A stretch of 13,627 bases of DNA from UBA6136 sp039795615 (GTDB lineage: Bacteria; Pseudomonadota; Gammaproteobacteria; Methylococcales; Methylococcaceae), in assembly GCA_039795615.1 (NCBI GenBank), contig JBDKLO010000009.1, positions 1-13,627 on the forward strand, given 5' to 3'. Of the stretch, positions 1 through 6,974 are shown one piece after another. The position numbers and the translations under genes were made by a program. The stretch's first letter is position 1; each line of letters begins with the position of its first letter. A model generated the notes under the pieces. The model was not told the DNA's origin and did not search any database. It worked only from the letters and a program-made list of their open reading frames with translations.

Positions 1-181
1 CTGGGCCGCCCAATGCCTCTTCCGCACGATGCACCAACCCAACGATGGCCGAAAGGGTTCCTTCGTAGTCTCCCTGTGGGGTTGCGACCCGCTCTCGCCA
101 GATCTCAAGACCTTCAGGGGAAAGCGCCAAAAGCTCGATCTTGGTCCCTCCCAGATCGATGCCAAAACGAAGGTTTGCCAT
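1..181 (-). CDS. ROK-family sugar kinase/regulator, N-terminal part (cut by window edge)
   Basis: Only the first 60 codons are visible; the gene continues past the left edge. The protein begins MANLRFGIDLGGTKIELLAL. The FGIDLGGTKIE segment (residues 6-16) is the N-terminal phosphate-1 ATP-binding loop of ROK proteins (glucokinase, fructokinase, N-acetylglucosamine kinase type). The segment after it, with ERVATPQGDY at about residues 34-43, also fits that fold. ROK kinases phosphorylate a hexose with ATP in the cytoplasm; the sugar cannot be told from this fragment. The start is the ATG at 181-179, preceded by a weak GAGA about 8 nt upstream. It lies 59 bp after hoxY on the same strand, in the place where hoxH is usually found, and could be the last gene of the hox transcript. 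A hairpin in the gap may separate the two. Family assignment is fairly safe; substrate is unknown. Confidence 0.8.
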   Translation of the reverse strand, partial: MANLRFGIDLGGTKIELLALSPEGLEIWRERVATPQGDYEGTLSAIVGLVHRAEEALGGP

Positions 182-200
182 GAGAATCGTCTCGAAAGTG

Positions 201-232
201 AATGGGAGTCGAAAGTCTACCGAACTCCCACT
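201..232 (-). promoter_or_regulatory. Inverted repeat between hoxY and the ROK gene
   Basis: Read on the minus strand, arms AGTGGGAGT (232-224) and ACTCCCATT (209-201) can form a 9-bp stem with one G-U pair around a 14-nt loop. No T-tract follows, so it is not a typical intrinsic terminator. An mRNA-stability or processing hairpin between hoxY and the next gene is a reasonable guess. Confidence 0.35.
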
Positions 233-240
233 GCCTAAAT

Positions 241-783
241 TCAGTCGAAACGGATGAGGGCCTGAGGCAGTGCGGGTTCCCGGCCTTCCGCAATATCGCT
301 GAGGAAAGACCAAAACACATCGGCGGACGGAGGACATCCCGGCAGAACGTAATCCACGGTCACCACCTCATGAATGGGGTGAACCTTCTCCAGAAGCAGG
401 GGCAGTTCGGGGTCATTCGGGATTTGGGGATTCACAACCCCGATGGCATCCAAATAGGCCTCTTCAAGACAGGCCTTCAGCGGGATGTGGTTTCGCATGG
501 CCGGAATGCCCCCATTAATGGCGCAGGCCCCCACGGCCACGAGGATCCGGCAGTGGGCACGAAACTCACGAAGCGTCTCGACATTCTCTGCATTGCAGAG
601 GCCTCCCTCGATTAATCCAATATCAATCACTCCCTCGCAATGCTTGATATCGGTGAGCGGGCTTCGATTGAACTCGGCGACCTCGCAAAAATCAAGAAGC
701 CGCTCATCGATATCCAGGAATGACATGTGGCAACCAAAACAACCGGCCAGAGAGGTGGTCGCGACCTTGAGCTTTTCAGCCAT
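241..783 (-). CDS. hoxY: HoxY, small subunit of bidirectional NAD-reducing [NiFe] hydrogenase (group 3d)
   Basis: The 180-aa product has the length and cysteine pattern of HoxY, the short [NiFe]-hydrogenase small subunit that carries one proximal [4Fe-4S] cluster next to the NiFe site of HoxH. Visible ligand candidates are C15 and C18 in LAGCFGCHMSF, C87 in VAVGACAINGG, and C150 in the LPGCPPS motif. There is no Tat signal, as expected for a cytoplasmic enzyme. Electrons from H2 would pass from HoxY to HoxU and HoxF. Its ATG overlaps the end of hoxU by 8 bases (ATGGCTGA), a typical translational-coupling arrangement. The gene expected next, hoxH, is not present; a hairpin and a ROK kinase gene follow instead. 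HoxY has no hydrogenase activity without HoxH, so either hoxH lies elsewhere or this complex is incomplete. Identity is very secure. Confidence 0.95.
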   Translation of the reverse strand: MAEKLKVATTSLAGCFGCHMSFLDIDERLLDFCEVAEFNRSPLTDIKHCEGVIDIGLIEGGLCNAENVETLREFRAHCRILVAVGACAINGGIPAMRNHIPLKACLEEAYLDAIGVVNPQIPNDPELPLLLEKVHPIHEVVTVDYVLPGCPPSADVFWSFLSDIAEGREPALPQALIRFD

Positions 784-1501
784 GAGGGGTCTCCTGATGA
801 GGCGCTTTCAGCGGTTGCTCGGCAATATCCACCTGATCGTAGTGCCGCTCTCCGATGGGATGACGAAACGCCGTCCGTTTGATGAGGATCGCCCCGACGG
901 GACAAACCTGCGCGGCCCGATCCGTGGCAGAAATGGGGGTATCTCCCAAAAGGCCACTTTCCGAATTAACGATCAGATGGCTCTCCATTCCCCGGCCGGC
1001 CACCTCAAAAACGCCCTTGCCGTCACTCTCGCGACTGGCCCTCACACAGAGTTCACACAAGATGCAGCGATCGAGATCCAGCATCAGATCCGGGTGAGAG
1101 GCATCGACCCGGCGGCTCGGAAAAAAGTGGGGGAAATGGGTTTCTTCCATGCCGAGGAAATAGCCCACGGCCTGGAGCTGACAATCGCCGGATTTTTCGC
1201 ACCCCGGGCAAAAATGATTGCCCTCAACGAACAACATCTGGGTGATCCGGCGTCGAGTGGCATTCAACTCGCCGGTGTCGTTCAAGACCTCCTGTCCCGC
1301 CGTTGCCGGCAGGGTGCACGCTGAACAGGTGCGGCCATTCACCTTGACCGTGCAGAGCTTGCAGCTCCCATGCGGGGTAAATTCAGGATGGTGGCAAAGG
1401 TGAGGAATATAGACCCCGGCAGCCTGCGCCGCCTCCATGATGGTCTGCCCCGGCTCAAAGGGAATCTCCTGGCCGTCGATGCGGATGGAATGGGCGGACA
1501 T
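776..1501 (-). CDS. hoxU: HoxU, diaphorase iron-sulfur subunit of NAD-reducing hydrogenase
   Basis: The 241-aa protein matches HoxU, the NuoG-N-terminus-like electron relay between HoxF and HoxY. In order it shows a plant-type [2Fe-2S] domain (C36, C47, C50 and C59 or C62), a NuoG-type [4Fe-4S] segment (EGNHFCPGCEKSGDC, with H96, C98, C101, C107), and a ferredoxin-like cluster motif (C146-x2-C149-x2-C152, with C200 in CPVG). I chose the ATG at 1501 (MSAHSIRIDG) because AGGAGG lies 9 nt upstream and the protein then begins directly with the [2Fe-2S] domain; an in-frame upstream ATG at 1540 would overlap hoxF and adds 13 unlikely residues. With this start only 4 nt separate it from the hoxF stop. 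Its end overlaps hoxY by 8 bases. All cluster ligands seem intact. Confidence 0.95.
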   Translation of the reverse strand: MSAHSIRIDGQEIPFEPGQTIMEAAQAAGVYIPHLCHHPEFTPHGSCKLCTVKVNGRTCSACTLPATAGQEVLNDTGELNATRRRITQMLFVEGNHFCPGCEKSGDCQLQAVGYFLGMEETHFPHFFPSRRVDASHPDLMLDLDRCILCELCVRASRESDGKGVFEVAGRGMESHLIVNSESGLLGDTPISATDRAAQVCPVGAILIKRTAFRHPIGERHYDQVDIAEQPLKAPHQETPHG

Positions 1502-1505
1502 GGCC

Positions 1506-3320
1506 TTAACCCTCCTGGTGCAGATGGGCCCGAGCATCATCTCTCCCCGTCATAGCCCGGGCGATCGCAAGCGACCCATCCAGATCAAAGCCGGGTTCAA
1601 AGTGAAGAGCTTTGAGGCGCTGTTGGTAAAGATCCGGAAACCGTTCCAGCGTCGACAGGATCGGATTGGCCGCTGTCTGCCCGAGACCACAATGACTGTT
1701 GCCTTGAACCAGTCGGGCAATTTCCGTGAGCTCGACCAGATCCTTGGGCGTCCCGTGACCCTCGCAGATTTTCTGAAACTGGTTTCGTAGGAGTGAAGTT
1801 CCGACCCTGCAGGGAGTGCAGAACCCGCAGCTCTCATGCGCAAAAAACCGAGTGAAATTCCGCGCAATCGCAAGGACATCGCGGCTGGAGTTAAAGATCA
1901 TGAACGAACCTCCCGTCGCGAGGTCCTCAAAGGCGATCCGGCGATCCAATTCTTCCACGCCGATAAACGACCCCGAAGGTCCCCCGATCTGAACACCCAT
2001 CACATCGCTCGCTCCAGCCAGCATGATGACGTCCCTGATGGAGGTGCCGAAGGGAACTTCGTAGATCCCAGGCTGTGTACAGTCCCCCGACACACTCAGG
2101 ATCTTGGTTCCTCTGGATTGAGCGGTTCCACATGCGGCAAACCATTCGCCACCGTGCGCCGTGATCCGGGCCGCCGCCTGAAAGGTCTCGACGTTGTTGA
2201 CGACCGTGGGCTGGCCCAGATAGCCCGAAGTCACCGGATAAGGCGGTCGGTTCCGCGGGTGACCCCGCTTCCCCTCAAGGCTCTCGATCAGGGCCGATTC
2301 TTCCCCACAGATATAGGCGCCCGCCCCCAGGTGAATTCGGATATCAAAATCAAAGCCCTCTGTACCCAGGATGGATGATCCCAATAGACCCACCATTCGG
2401 CGTTGGCTCAGGATGGCCTCCAAAGCCTCTTTGAGGAAGCCATATTCCCCGCGAAGGTAAACAAATCCCTGCCGGGCTCCAATGACTCTGGCACAGACGG
2501 TCATGCCCTCGAACACCTCGTGGGCCTTCTGGCTCAGGATGACCCGATCCTTGAACGTGCCAGGCTCCCCTTCATCCGCATTACAGACCACATAACGGGG
2601 GATGGAGGGATCCCCAGGAACCGTACCCTCTGGCCCTTCATAGCAAAACCGCCACTTCGATGCCGTCTTGAACCCCGCCCCCCCTCGCCCACGAAGCCCT
2701 GAGCGATCAATTTCCTGCAAAATGGCCTCACGACCGCTCTGAAGCAGCCGCGTGAGGGCTGTCCCCGGTGAAAGTTCGCCCTCAAGAAGAAGGTCTTTTC
2801 GAAAAATTCGATCCTGAACCTCAAACCAGGCTTGAGGCCACTGCTCCACCGGAATGCCTGCTTCGATGTGCTCGCAAATTGCCGCAATACGGTTGGCATC
2901 GAGGCGGGTCAGGGGTCGTCCATTGATCAACCCCGCCGGCCCCTGATCGCAGAGTCCCGTGCAGGAGGTATAGGCCAGACTGACCCTTCCATCGTCCCGG
3001 GTTTTTCCAAAGCCAACACCCAAGTGTTCAGCCAGTTGTTGAGCCACATCGAGGCTCCCCAGAAGGTGATCCGTGATGGAGTCACTCAATCGAAGGTCAT
3101 AGTGTCCCAGGGGTTCCAGAGAGAGAAAACTGTAGAACTCGACGACGGATAAAACCCGTGCAAACGGAATGTCGAGATGGCGAGCGATCTCAGTCATCAT
3201 CGGGCGCGACACATGGCGATACTGTGCCTGCACCTCCCGGAGGATCTGAAGCAACTCGGTCTCATGGCGCGGGTATTGCGCCAAAATGGACGCCAGCGGT
3301 TTGGGCGCAATCGATTCCAT
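1506..3320 (-). CDS. hoxF: HoxF, NAD(H)/FMN-binding diaphorase subunit with fused N-terminal NuoE-like domain
   Basis: HoxF oxidises NADH or reduces NAD+ and exchanges electrons with HoxU. From the ATG at 3320 the protein is 604 aa, close to the Ralstonia HoxF length of about 600. A GGAG seven bases upstream supports this start; an upstream in-frame ATG at 3374 would place the promoter inside the gene. Residues 1-165 form a NuoE/HoxE-like domain. NuoF motifs follow: GRGGAGF (211-217), NADEGEPGTFKDR (247-259), GAGAYICGEESALIE (332-346), an SLBB segment near 405-450, and the [4Fe-4S] motif C498-x2-C501-x2-C504 with C544. In the NuoE-like part only C120 and C124 (SCTGLC) remain of the usual four ligands; the first pair is replaced around residues 78-84. 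So its own [2Fe-2S] cluster may be absent, as seems also true of the Ralstonia type. It is the first gene of the operon, divergent from the UPF0182 gene. Confidence 0.95.
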   Translation of the reverse strand: MESIAPKPLASILAQYPRHETELLQILREVQAQYRHVSRPMMTEIARHLDIPFARVLSVVEFYSFLSLEPLGHYDLRLSDSITDHLLGSLDVAQQLAEHLGVGFGKTRDDGRVSLAYTSCTGLCDQGPAGLINGRPLTRLDANRIAAICEHIEAGIPVEQWPQAWFEVQDRIFRKDLLLEGELSPGTALTRLLQSGREAILQEIDRSGLRGRGGAGFKTASKWRFCYEGPEGTVPGDPSIPRYVVCNADEGEPGTFKDRVILSQKAHEVFEGMTVCARVIGARQGFVYLRGEYGFLKEALEAILSQRRMVGLLGSSILGTEGFDFDIRIHLGAGAYICGEESALIESLEGKRGHPRNRPPYPVTSGYLGQPTVVNNVETFQAAARITAHGGEWFAACGTAQSRGTKILSVSGDCTQPGIYEVPFGTSIRDVIMLAGASDVMGVQIGGPSGSFIGVEELDRRIAFEDLATGGSFMIFNSSRDVLAIARNFTRFFAHESCGFCTPCRVGTSLLRNQFQKICEGHGTPKDLVELTEIARLVQGNSHCGLGQTAANPILSTLERFPDLYQQRLKALHFEPGFDLDGSLAIARAMTGRDDARAHLHQEG

Positions 3321-3340
3321 GGCGCGACTCCGTGGGACAA

Positions 3341-3378
3341 TTTGGGCACTATAACAGCCCAAAACGAATCCCATACAA
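3341..3378 (-). promoter_or_regulatory. Predicted hoxF promoter with a palindrome around the -10
   Basis: On the minus strand an extended -10, TGTTATAGT (3356-3348), lies 28 bp before the hoxF ATG, with a weak -35 TTGTAT (3378-3373) at 19-bp spacing. The perfect inverted repeat TTTGGGC-N9-GCCCAAA (3341-3347 and 3357-3363) has the -10 in its 9-bp centre. A protein bound there would cover the promoter, so this reads as a candidate operator of the hox operon. The promoter is predicted only from sequence. Confidence 0.45.
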
Positions 3379-3523
3379 AAGATACGGGATCACCTCGCTC
3401 CTGAAGAACCCCGCACGATCACGGCGCGCTATGGATGCAATGGCTTACAATTAAGGACGGTTGAGACCTTTCAATGGGGTCCCGACAAGGTCGTGCCTTG
3501 ACCTCCCTTTGACGAGACTTTTG

Positions 3524-6205
3524 ATGAAAAGCTGGAAACGCCTGATCCTCCTCGTGCTCTCTGCCATCACCGGCTTTGGGGCCTTGGCCCTCGCCATTGG
3601 GGTGCTCTTTACCGATTTCGTCGTCGACTTCTGGTGGCACTCGGAGCTCGGGTACCAGGAATTTTTCTGGCTGAAGATCCTTTACCGCTACATTCTCTCG
3701 GGAACGGCCACCCTCTTTTTCTTCCTGATCTTCCTCTTTAACTTCATTGCGGCTTCTCGATATCTGGGAGTCGACATTGAGGAAATGGCCCGGGTCGACC
3801 GCCTTGAATTCAATCGGCGTCGCCGCTTTCTGAGGCACTTTCAGAGCGGCTCGATGCGGGCCTATATCCCGCTGTCTCTGGTGATGGCCGTCGCCATTGC
3901 CATCCCGTTCTATGAGGAGTGGCAGCAAGCCCTGCTCTTTGTCTTTGCACCGGAAGCGGGCGTCAAGGACTTCATCTTCCAGGAAGATGTCAGTTTTTAC
4001 CTCTTTTCTTTCCCCATCTATCAGCTGATTCAAAAAGAGCTCTTGCTGGCCTCGATCGTTCTGACGGGCGCTTTAGGGGTTCTCTACCTCATCGAGCATC
4101 GGATTTCGGCCGGAAGGGTTCGGCACTGGCCGGTAGGACCCAAGCTCCACCTGAGCGGCATGGTCGTGGTGGTGGCCCTTTTTGTTGCCTGGGGCTTTGC
4201 GCTCGAACGATTCCAGCTCCTCTACACGGAAGAACACGAACCTCAGTTTTTTGGACCCGGACTCCTCGAAACCGCCTACTTTCTGCCACTGATCTGGTGT
4301 TCCGTTCTGAGTCTTCTCGGGACCACGATTGCAGGGCTCTGGTTCCTTCATCGCCGGAAGGGGGGATGGCCCTTAGCCCTACTGATGCTGATCTTCGGAC
4401 TCAGCATCGGGCTTCGACACATTCATTTCATCCCCGCGGCTTTCGAGCGTTTCATCGTGGATCCCAATCCGGTTCGATCTGAAGTCGACCACATGCAGGC
4501 CAATATCGACTCAACGCTTCGGGGCTTTGACCTGACCCGGATCACCAACATCGACGTGAGCCCCGGACTTCCGGATGAGGATGTGCTGGATCCTGAACTG
4601 CGATCCCACCTCTACAACATTCCCGTCTGGGACCCTGAAATCCTCTATGACGGTTACCAGCAGCTTCAAGGTATTCGCCCCTATTACCAGTTCGCCGAAG
4701 TCGACGTCGACCGCTATCTGGTGAATGGTCGCCTTGAGCAGGTCAATCTTGCAGCCCGCGAAGTCAACATTCATCGCTTGCCCAAAGAGGCTCAGAACTG
4801 GGAGAACGAACACCTGCGGTTCACGCATGGGTATGGCGCCGTCGCCACCCCCGCCTCCCAGAACGGGCAAACGCCGATGCGGTGGTACCTTCAGGACCTC
4901 AGCATGGAGACCAGCAACGGGTTTACCGGATCCAATCGTCCCGACCTCTATTACGGCGAGGAGGATCTGACCTATGCCATTGTTCCAAATCAGCTCAAGG
5001 TCGTCGGCATCCCGAGTGCCGATGAGCAATCGAGCTACAACTACACCGGTTCCGGTGGCGTCCCCATCAACTCGCTATTCCGGAAGCTGCTCTTTTCTCT
5101 CTACTTTAGGGACGAACGACTGTTCTTCTCCGTCAGCATTAATGGGGAGAGCCGCGCTCTTTTCCACCGCAACATCGTAGACCGCATTCAGACGCTGACC
5201 CCCTTCCTCAAGCTTGATCATGACCCCTACATCGTGGTGACCCCCACCCGGGTCTACTGGGTCGTCGATGCCTACACCACTTCGGACTGGTATCCCATTT
5301 CGAAGCGGATTTCAGGCCGCTTCAACCACGAGGAGCACGACCAGCACTTCAACTACATCCGTAACTCGGTCAAAATCATCATTGATGGCTATGACGGCCA
5401 TGTCGACTACTACATCAGTGACACTTCAGACCCGATTATTCAGGGTTATCGCAATGCCTACCCGGGACTGTTCAAGGACATTGCCACCCTCCCTCCCAAT
5501 CTGAAGTCGCACCTTCGCTACCCGAAGGACTTCTTCAACCACCAGATGAAGATCTACGCAAGGTATCACCAGAACCAGCCAGAGCTCTTTTATGAGCAGG
5601 CGGAGACCTGGGACTTTTCCAAGGTGAATGATGCCAGCGTCAAGCCCTACTACCTGACGACAGCATTGGAAGGATATGCCGATGACCGGCATACCTTCGT
5701 GATGATCGAGCCGATGACGCCGGTGGGTCGAAGCAACTTGAGCGTATTGGCGGTCGCCGGAAATTTCGATGATGGTCTTGATGCCTCGTTACCCTATGGC
5801 GCCAACCGCCAGATCGTCATCTATCGCTTTAATCGGGAGTCGCAGGTTGATGGACCCGCGCAGGTCAATGCCTTGATTGATCAGGATCCGGAAATTGCCC
5901 GCCAGCTGACCCTCTGGGATCAAAGAGGCTCCAGGGTGCTCAGAGGCCGGATCATCGTTCTACCCGTTGGAAAATCCGTGCTCTACATCCAACCGGTCTA
6001 CATCGTGTCCACCAGCGGAACTCGCATTCCCGAGTTGCAGCGGATCATCCTCTCGATGGGGAATGTCGTCGTGATGGATGCCCAGCTGGAAACAGGGATT
6101 CAGGAGCTTGAGCGTCGATTAAGAGCGGCTCGAGCCAGCCGGGGAGACCGAACCAAGACGGTTCCGGTCGCTCGAAGTCAGGGGCCCTCGGCGTCCACCC
6201 GCTAA
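3524..6205 (+). CDS. UPF0182 family (COG1615) multi-pass membrane protein
   Basis: The 893-aa protein (from ATG 3524) has the length and layout of the UPF0182 family, whose biochemical role is not established. The first 300 residues contain about seven hydrophobic segments, near 8-30, 53-77, 112-132, 172-190, 210-230, 252-274 and 282-300. The family-typical FERFIVDPNPV then follows (308-318). A large hydrophilic domain includes SYNYTGSGGVPINSLFRKLL and FNYIRNSVKIIIDGYDG-type conserved stretches, then VGKSVLYIQPVYI near the end, so most of the protein probably forms a big soluble domain on one side of the membrane. The C-terminal 60 residues are charged and helical. A TTG at 3461 would add 21 residues without membrane character, so the ATG is preferred although its ribosome binding site is weak. 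It is divergent from hoxF. A 58-aa membrane protein follows on the same strand. Confidence 0.9.
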   Translation: MKSWKRLILLVLSAITGFGALALAIGVLFTDFVVDFWWHSELGYQEFFWLKILYRYILSGTATLFFFLIFLFNFIAASRYLGVDIEEMARVDRLEFNRRRRFLRHFQSGSMRAYIPLSLVMAVAIAIPFYEEWQQALLFVFAPEAGVKDFIFQEDVSFYLFSFPIYQLIQKELLLASIVLTGALGVLYLIEHRISAGRVRHWPVGPKLHLSGMVVVVALFVAWGFALERFQLLYTEEHEPQFFGPGLLETAYFLPLIWCSVLSLLGTTIAGLWFLHRRKGGWPLALLMLIFGLSIGLRHIHFIPAAFERFIVDPNPVRSEVDHMQANIDSTLRGFDLTRITNIDVSPGLPDEDVLDPELRSHLYNIPVWDPEILYDGYQQLQGIRPYYQFAEVDVDRYLVNGRLEQVNLAAREVNIHRLPKEAQNWENEHLRFTHGYGAVATPASQNGQTPMRWYLQDLSMETSNGFTGSNRPDLYYGEEDLTYAIVPNQLKVVGIPSADEQSSYNYTGSGGVPINSLFRKLLFSLYFRDERLFFSVSINGESRALFHRNIVDRIQTLTPFLKLDHDPYIVVTPTRVYWVVDAYTTSDWYPISKRISGRFNHEEHDQHFNYIRNSVKIIIDGYDGHVDYYISDTSDPIIQGYRNAYPGLFKDIATLPPNLKSHLRYPKDFFNHQMKIYARYHQNQPELFYEQAETWDFSKVNDASVKPYYLTTALEGYADDRHTFVMIEPMTPVGRSNLSVLAVAGNFDDGLDASLPYGANRQIVIYRFNRESQVDGPAQVNALIDQDPEIARQLTLWDQRGSRVLRGRIIVLPVGKSVLYIQPVYIVSTSGTRIPELQRIILSMGNVVVMDAQLETGIQELERRLRAARASRGDRTKTVPVARSQGPSASTR

Positions 6206-6242
6206 GTCCGCAAGGGGACTCTTGCCGGAGTTGGCTCGGGTT

Positions 6243-6286
6243 TTGCAGTGTATTGAGTGTAAACGGTTTAACTCAATACGATGCAA
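6243..6286. promoter_or_regulatory. Large imperfect palindrome upstream of the 58-aa membrane protein
   Basis: Three nested pairs of arms share one centre: TTGCA/TGCAA (6243-6247 and 6282-6286), GTATTGAGT/ACTCAATAC (6250-6258 and 6271-6279) and TAAAC/GTTTA (6260-6264 and 6266-6270). That gives 19 paired positions, interrupted by a 2-nt internal loop and a 1-nt bulge. No T-run follows. It ends 5 nt before the CGGAGG ribosome binding site of the next gene, so it could be a dyad operator or, as RNA, a hairpin that controls translation. Confidence 0.6.
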
Positions 6287-6303
6287 TGAACGGAGGCCCA
6301 CTC

Positions 6304-6480
6304 ATGATTACGCTGCACGTCTTTTTCACCCTGATCATTTTCGTACCCGTCTGGTACCTTGGAAATCGCGCTCTTGATCTCCTTATCAAGAGCAACCAGA
6401 CGGCACACACCCTCCTGAACATCCTCTTGATATCGGGGTTTGTTGTCGGTACTGAGTTTTTTCTCAGCGCCTCAAGCTGA
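6304..6480 (+). CDS. Small two-helix membrane protein, unknown function
   Basis: I do not recognise this 58-aa protein. It has two hydrophobic stretches, about residues 3-22 (TLHVFFTLIIFVPVWYLG) and 36-54 (LLNILLISGFVVGTEFFL), joined by a short polar loop with NRALDLLIKSNQTAHT. That predicts a hairpin in the inner membrane. The ATG at 6304 is chosen because GGAGG lies 7 nt upstream. Alternative in-frame starts at 6286 (ATG) and 6253 (TTG) lack such a site, and the latter falls inside the palindrome. It follows the UPF0182 gene by 98 bp on the same strand. The intervening palindrome suggests separate or conditional expression. It may be an accessory protein of its neighbour, but that is only inference. 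Confidence 0.65.
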   Translation: MITLHVFFTLIIFVPVWYLGNRALDLLIKSNQTAHTLLNILLISGFVVGTEFFLSASS

Positions 6481-6609
6481 GTGAAACCCAGCGGTCCGCC
6501 ATTCCTGGCGCCATATCCCCTGAGGGAGACGCTGCACCTTCATCGTGCGAATTGCTCAATTGAGGTGCCGCGGGGCCCCCGGATCTGGGGCGGCGACAGC
6601 TAAACCCGA

Positions 6610-6729
6610 CTATTTAGGGGTTGAGGCCTTGGGCTGTTTGATCCGGACTTTGACGCCAATCAGTGCTGCCAAGCGCCGGATTTCGGCCAAGACCTTCTCA
6701 TGCGAGTTGGAATTCGGTGGTTGATTCAT
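6610..6729 (-). CDS. Possible 39-aa small protein
   Basis: A short ORF runs from the ATG at 6729 to the TAG at 6610, encoding MNQPPNSNSHEKVLAEIRRL followed by a basic tail ending in KASTPK. Residues 10-30 would form an amphipathic, positively charged helix. The composition looks more protein-like than the forward-strand reading across it. No good ribosome binding site is seen and I recognise no family. It could be a genuine small protein, the end of a decayed gene, or chance. Confidence 0.3.
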   Translation of the reverse strand: MNQPPNSNSHEKVLAEIRRLAALIGVKVRIKQPKASTPK

Positions 6730-6870
6730 GGAGCAAGGGTCCGGGAAAGAAAATAAGTCGCCAGCCTGCACGCCCGGGATCAACAAATCCCCCGAAGCCT
6801 CACCCGGACTGGTTGTGCAAGCCGGCGATTAACCTACCCCGTGATTACACACACAGTTCCCGGAGGATTC

Positions 6871-6888
6871 ATCATCAATTCTGATGAT
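6871..6888. promoter_or_regulatory. Palindrome ATCATCA-N4-TGATGAT upstream of the LuxR-type regulator
   Basis: A perfect 7-bp inverted repeat with a 4-bp spacer lies 87 bp before the start of the regulator gene. The 18-bp size suits a dimeric DNA-binding protein, possibly the regulator itself. No convincing -35/-10 pair could be placed with it. Confidence 0.35.
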
Positions 6889-6974
6889 AGAAGCCTCATT
6901 ATTTGAAATTTCATGCAAATTCGATGGGATGAGAGTTACGATAAGCCTCGTCGTCCACTCTTGAATCTCGTCAT

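Larger units (their letters stand above)
6481..6974. other. 494-bp stretch with little recognisable content
   Basis: No confident gene lies here. It holds a possible 39-aa ORF on the minus strand and a small palindrome before the LuxR gene. A forward ORF at 6663-6884 has no ribosome binding site and a composition unlike a folded protein. I see no tRNA, insertion sequence or repeat array. Confidence 0.5.

Noticed and set aside
485..1324. 279-aa plus-strand ORF across hoxY and hoxU
   Set aside because: It lies antisense to two securely identified genes and shows no domain or ribosome binding site.
3419..4033. Long minus-strand ORF opposite the start of the UPF0182 gene
   Set aside because: Its product is a low-complexity run of charged residues mirrored from hydrophobic codons of the UPF0182 gene, and it overlaps a well-supported gene.
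6575..6591. GCCCC/GGGGC hairpin as terminator of the 58-aa gene
   Set aside because: The stem is only 5 bp, there is no T-tract, and it lies almost 100 bp after the stop codon.
6663..6884. 73-aa plus-strand ORF in the gap before the LuxR-type gene
   Set aside because: There is no ribosome binding site, the product is Pro/Ser/Arg-rich without predicted structure, and it runs into the region upstream of the regulator.
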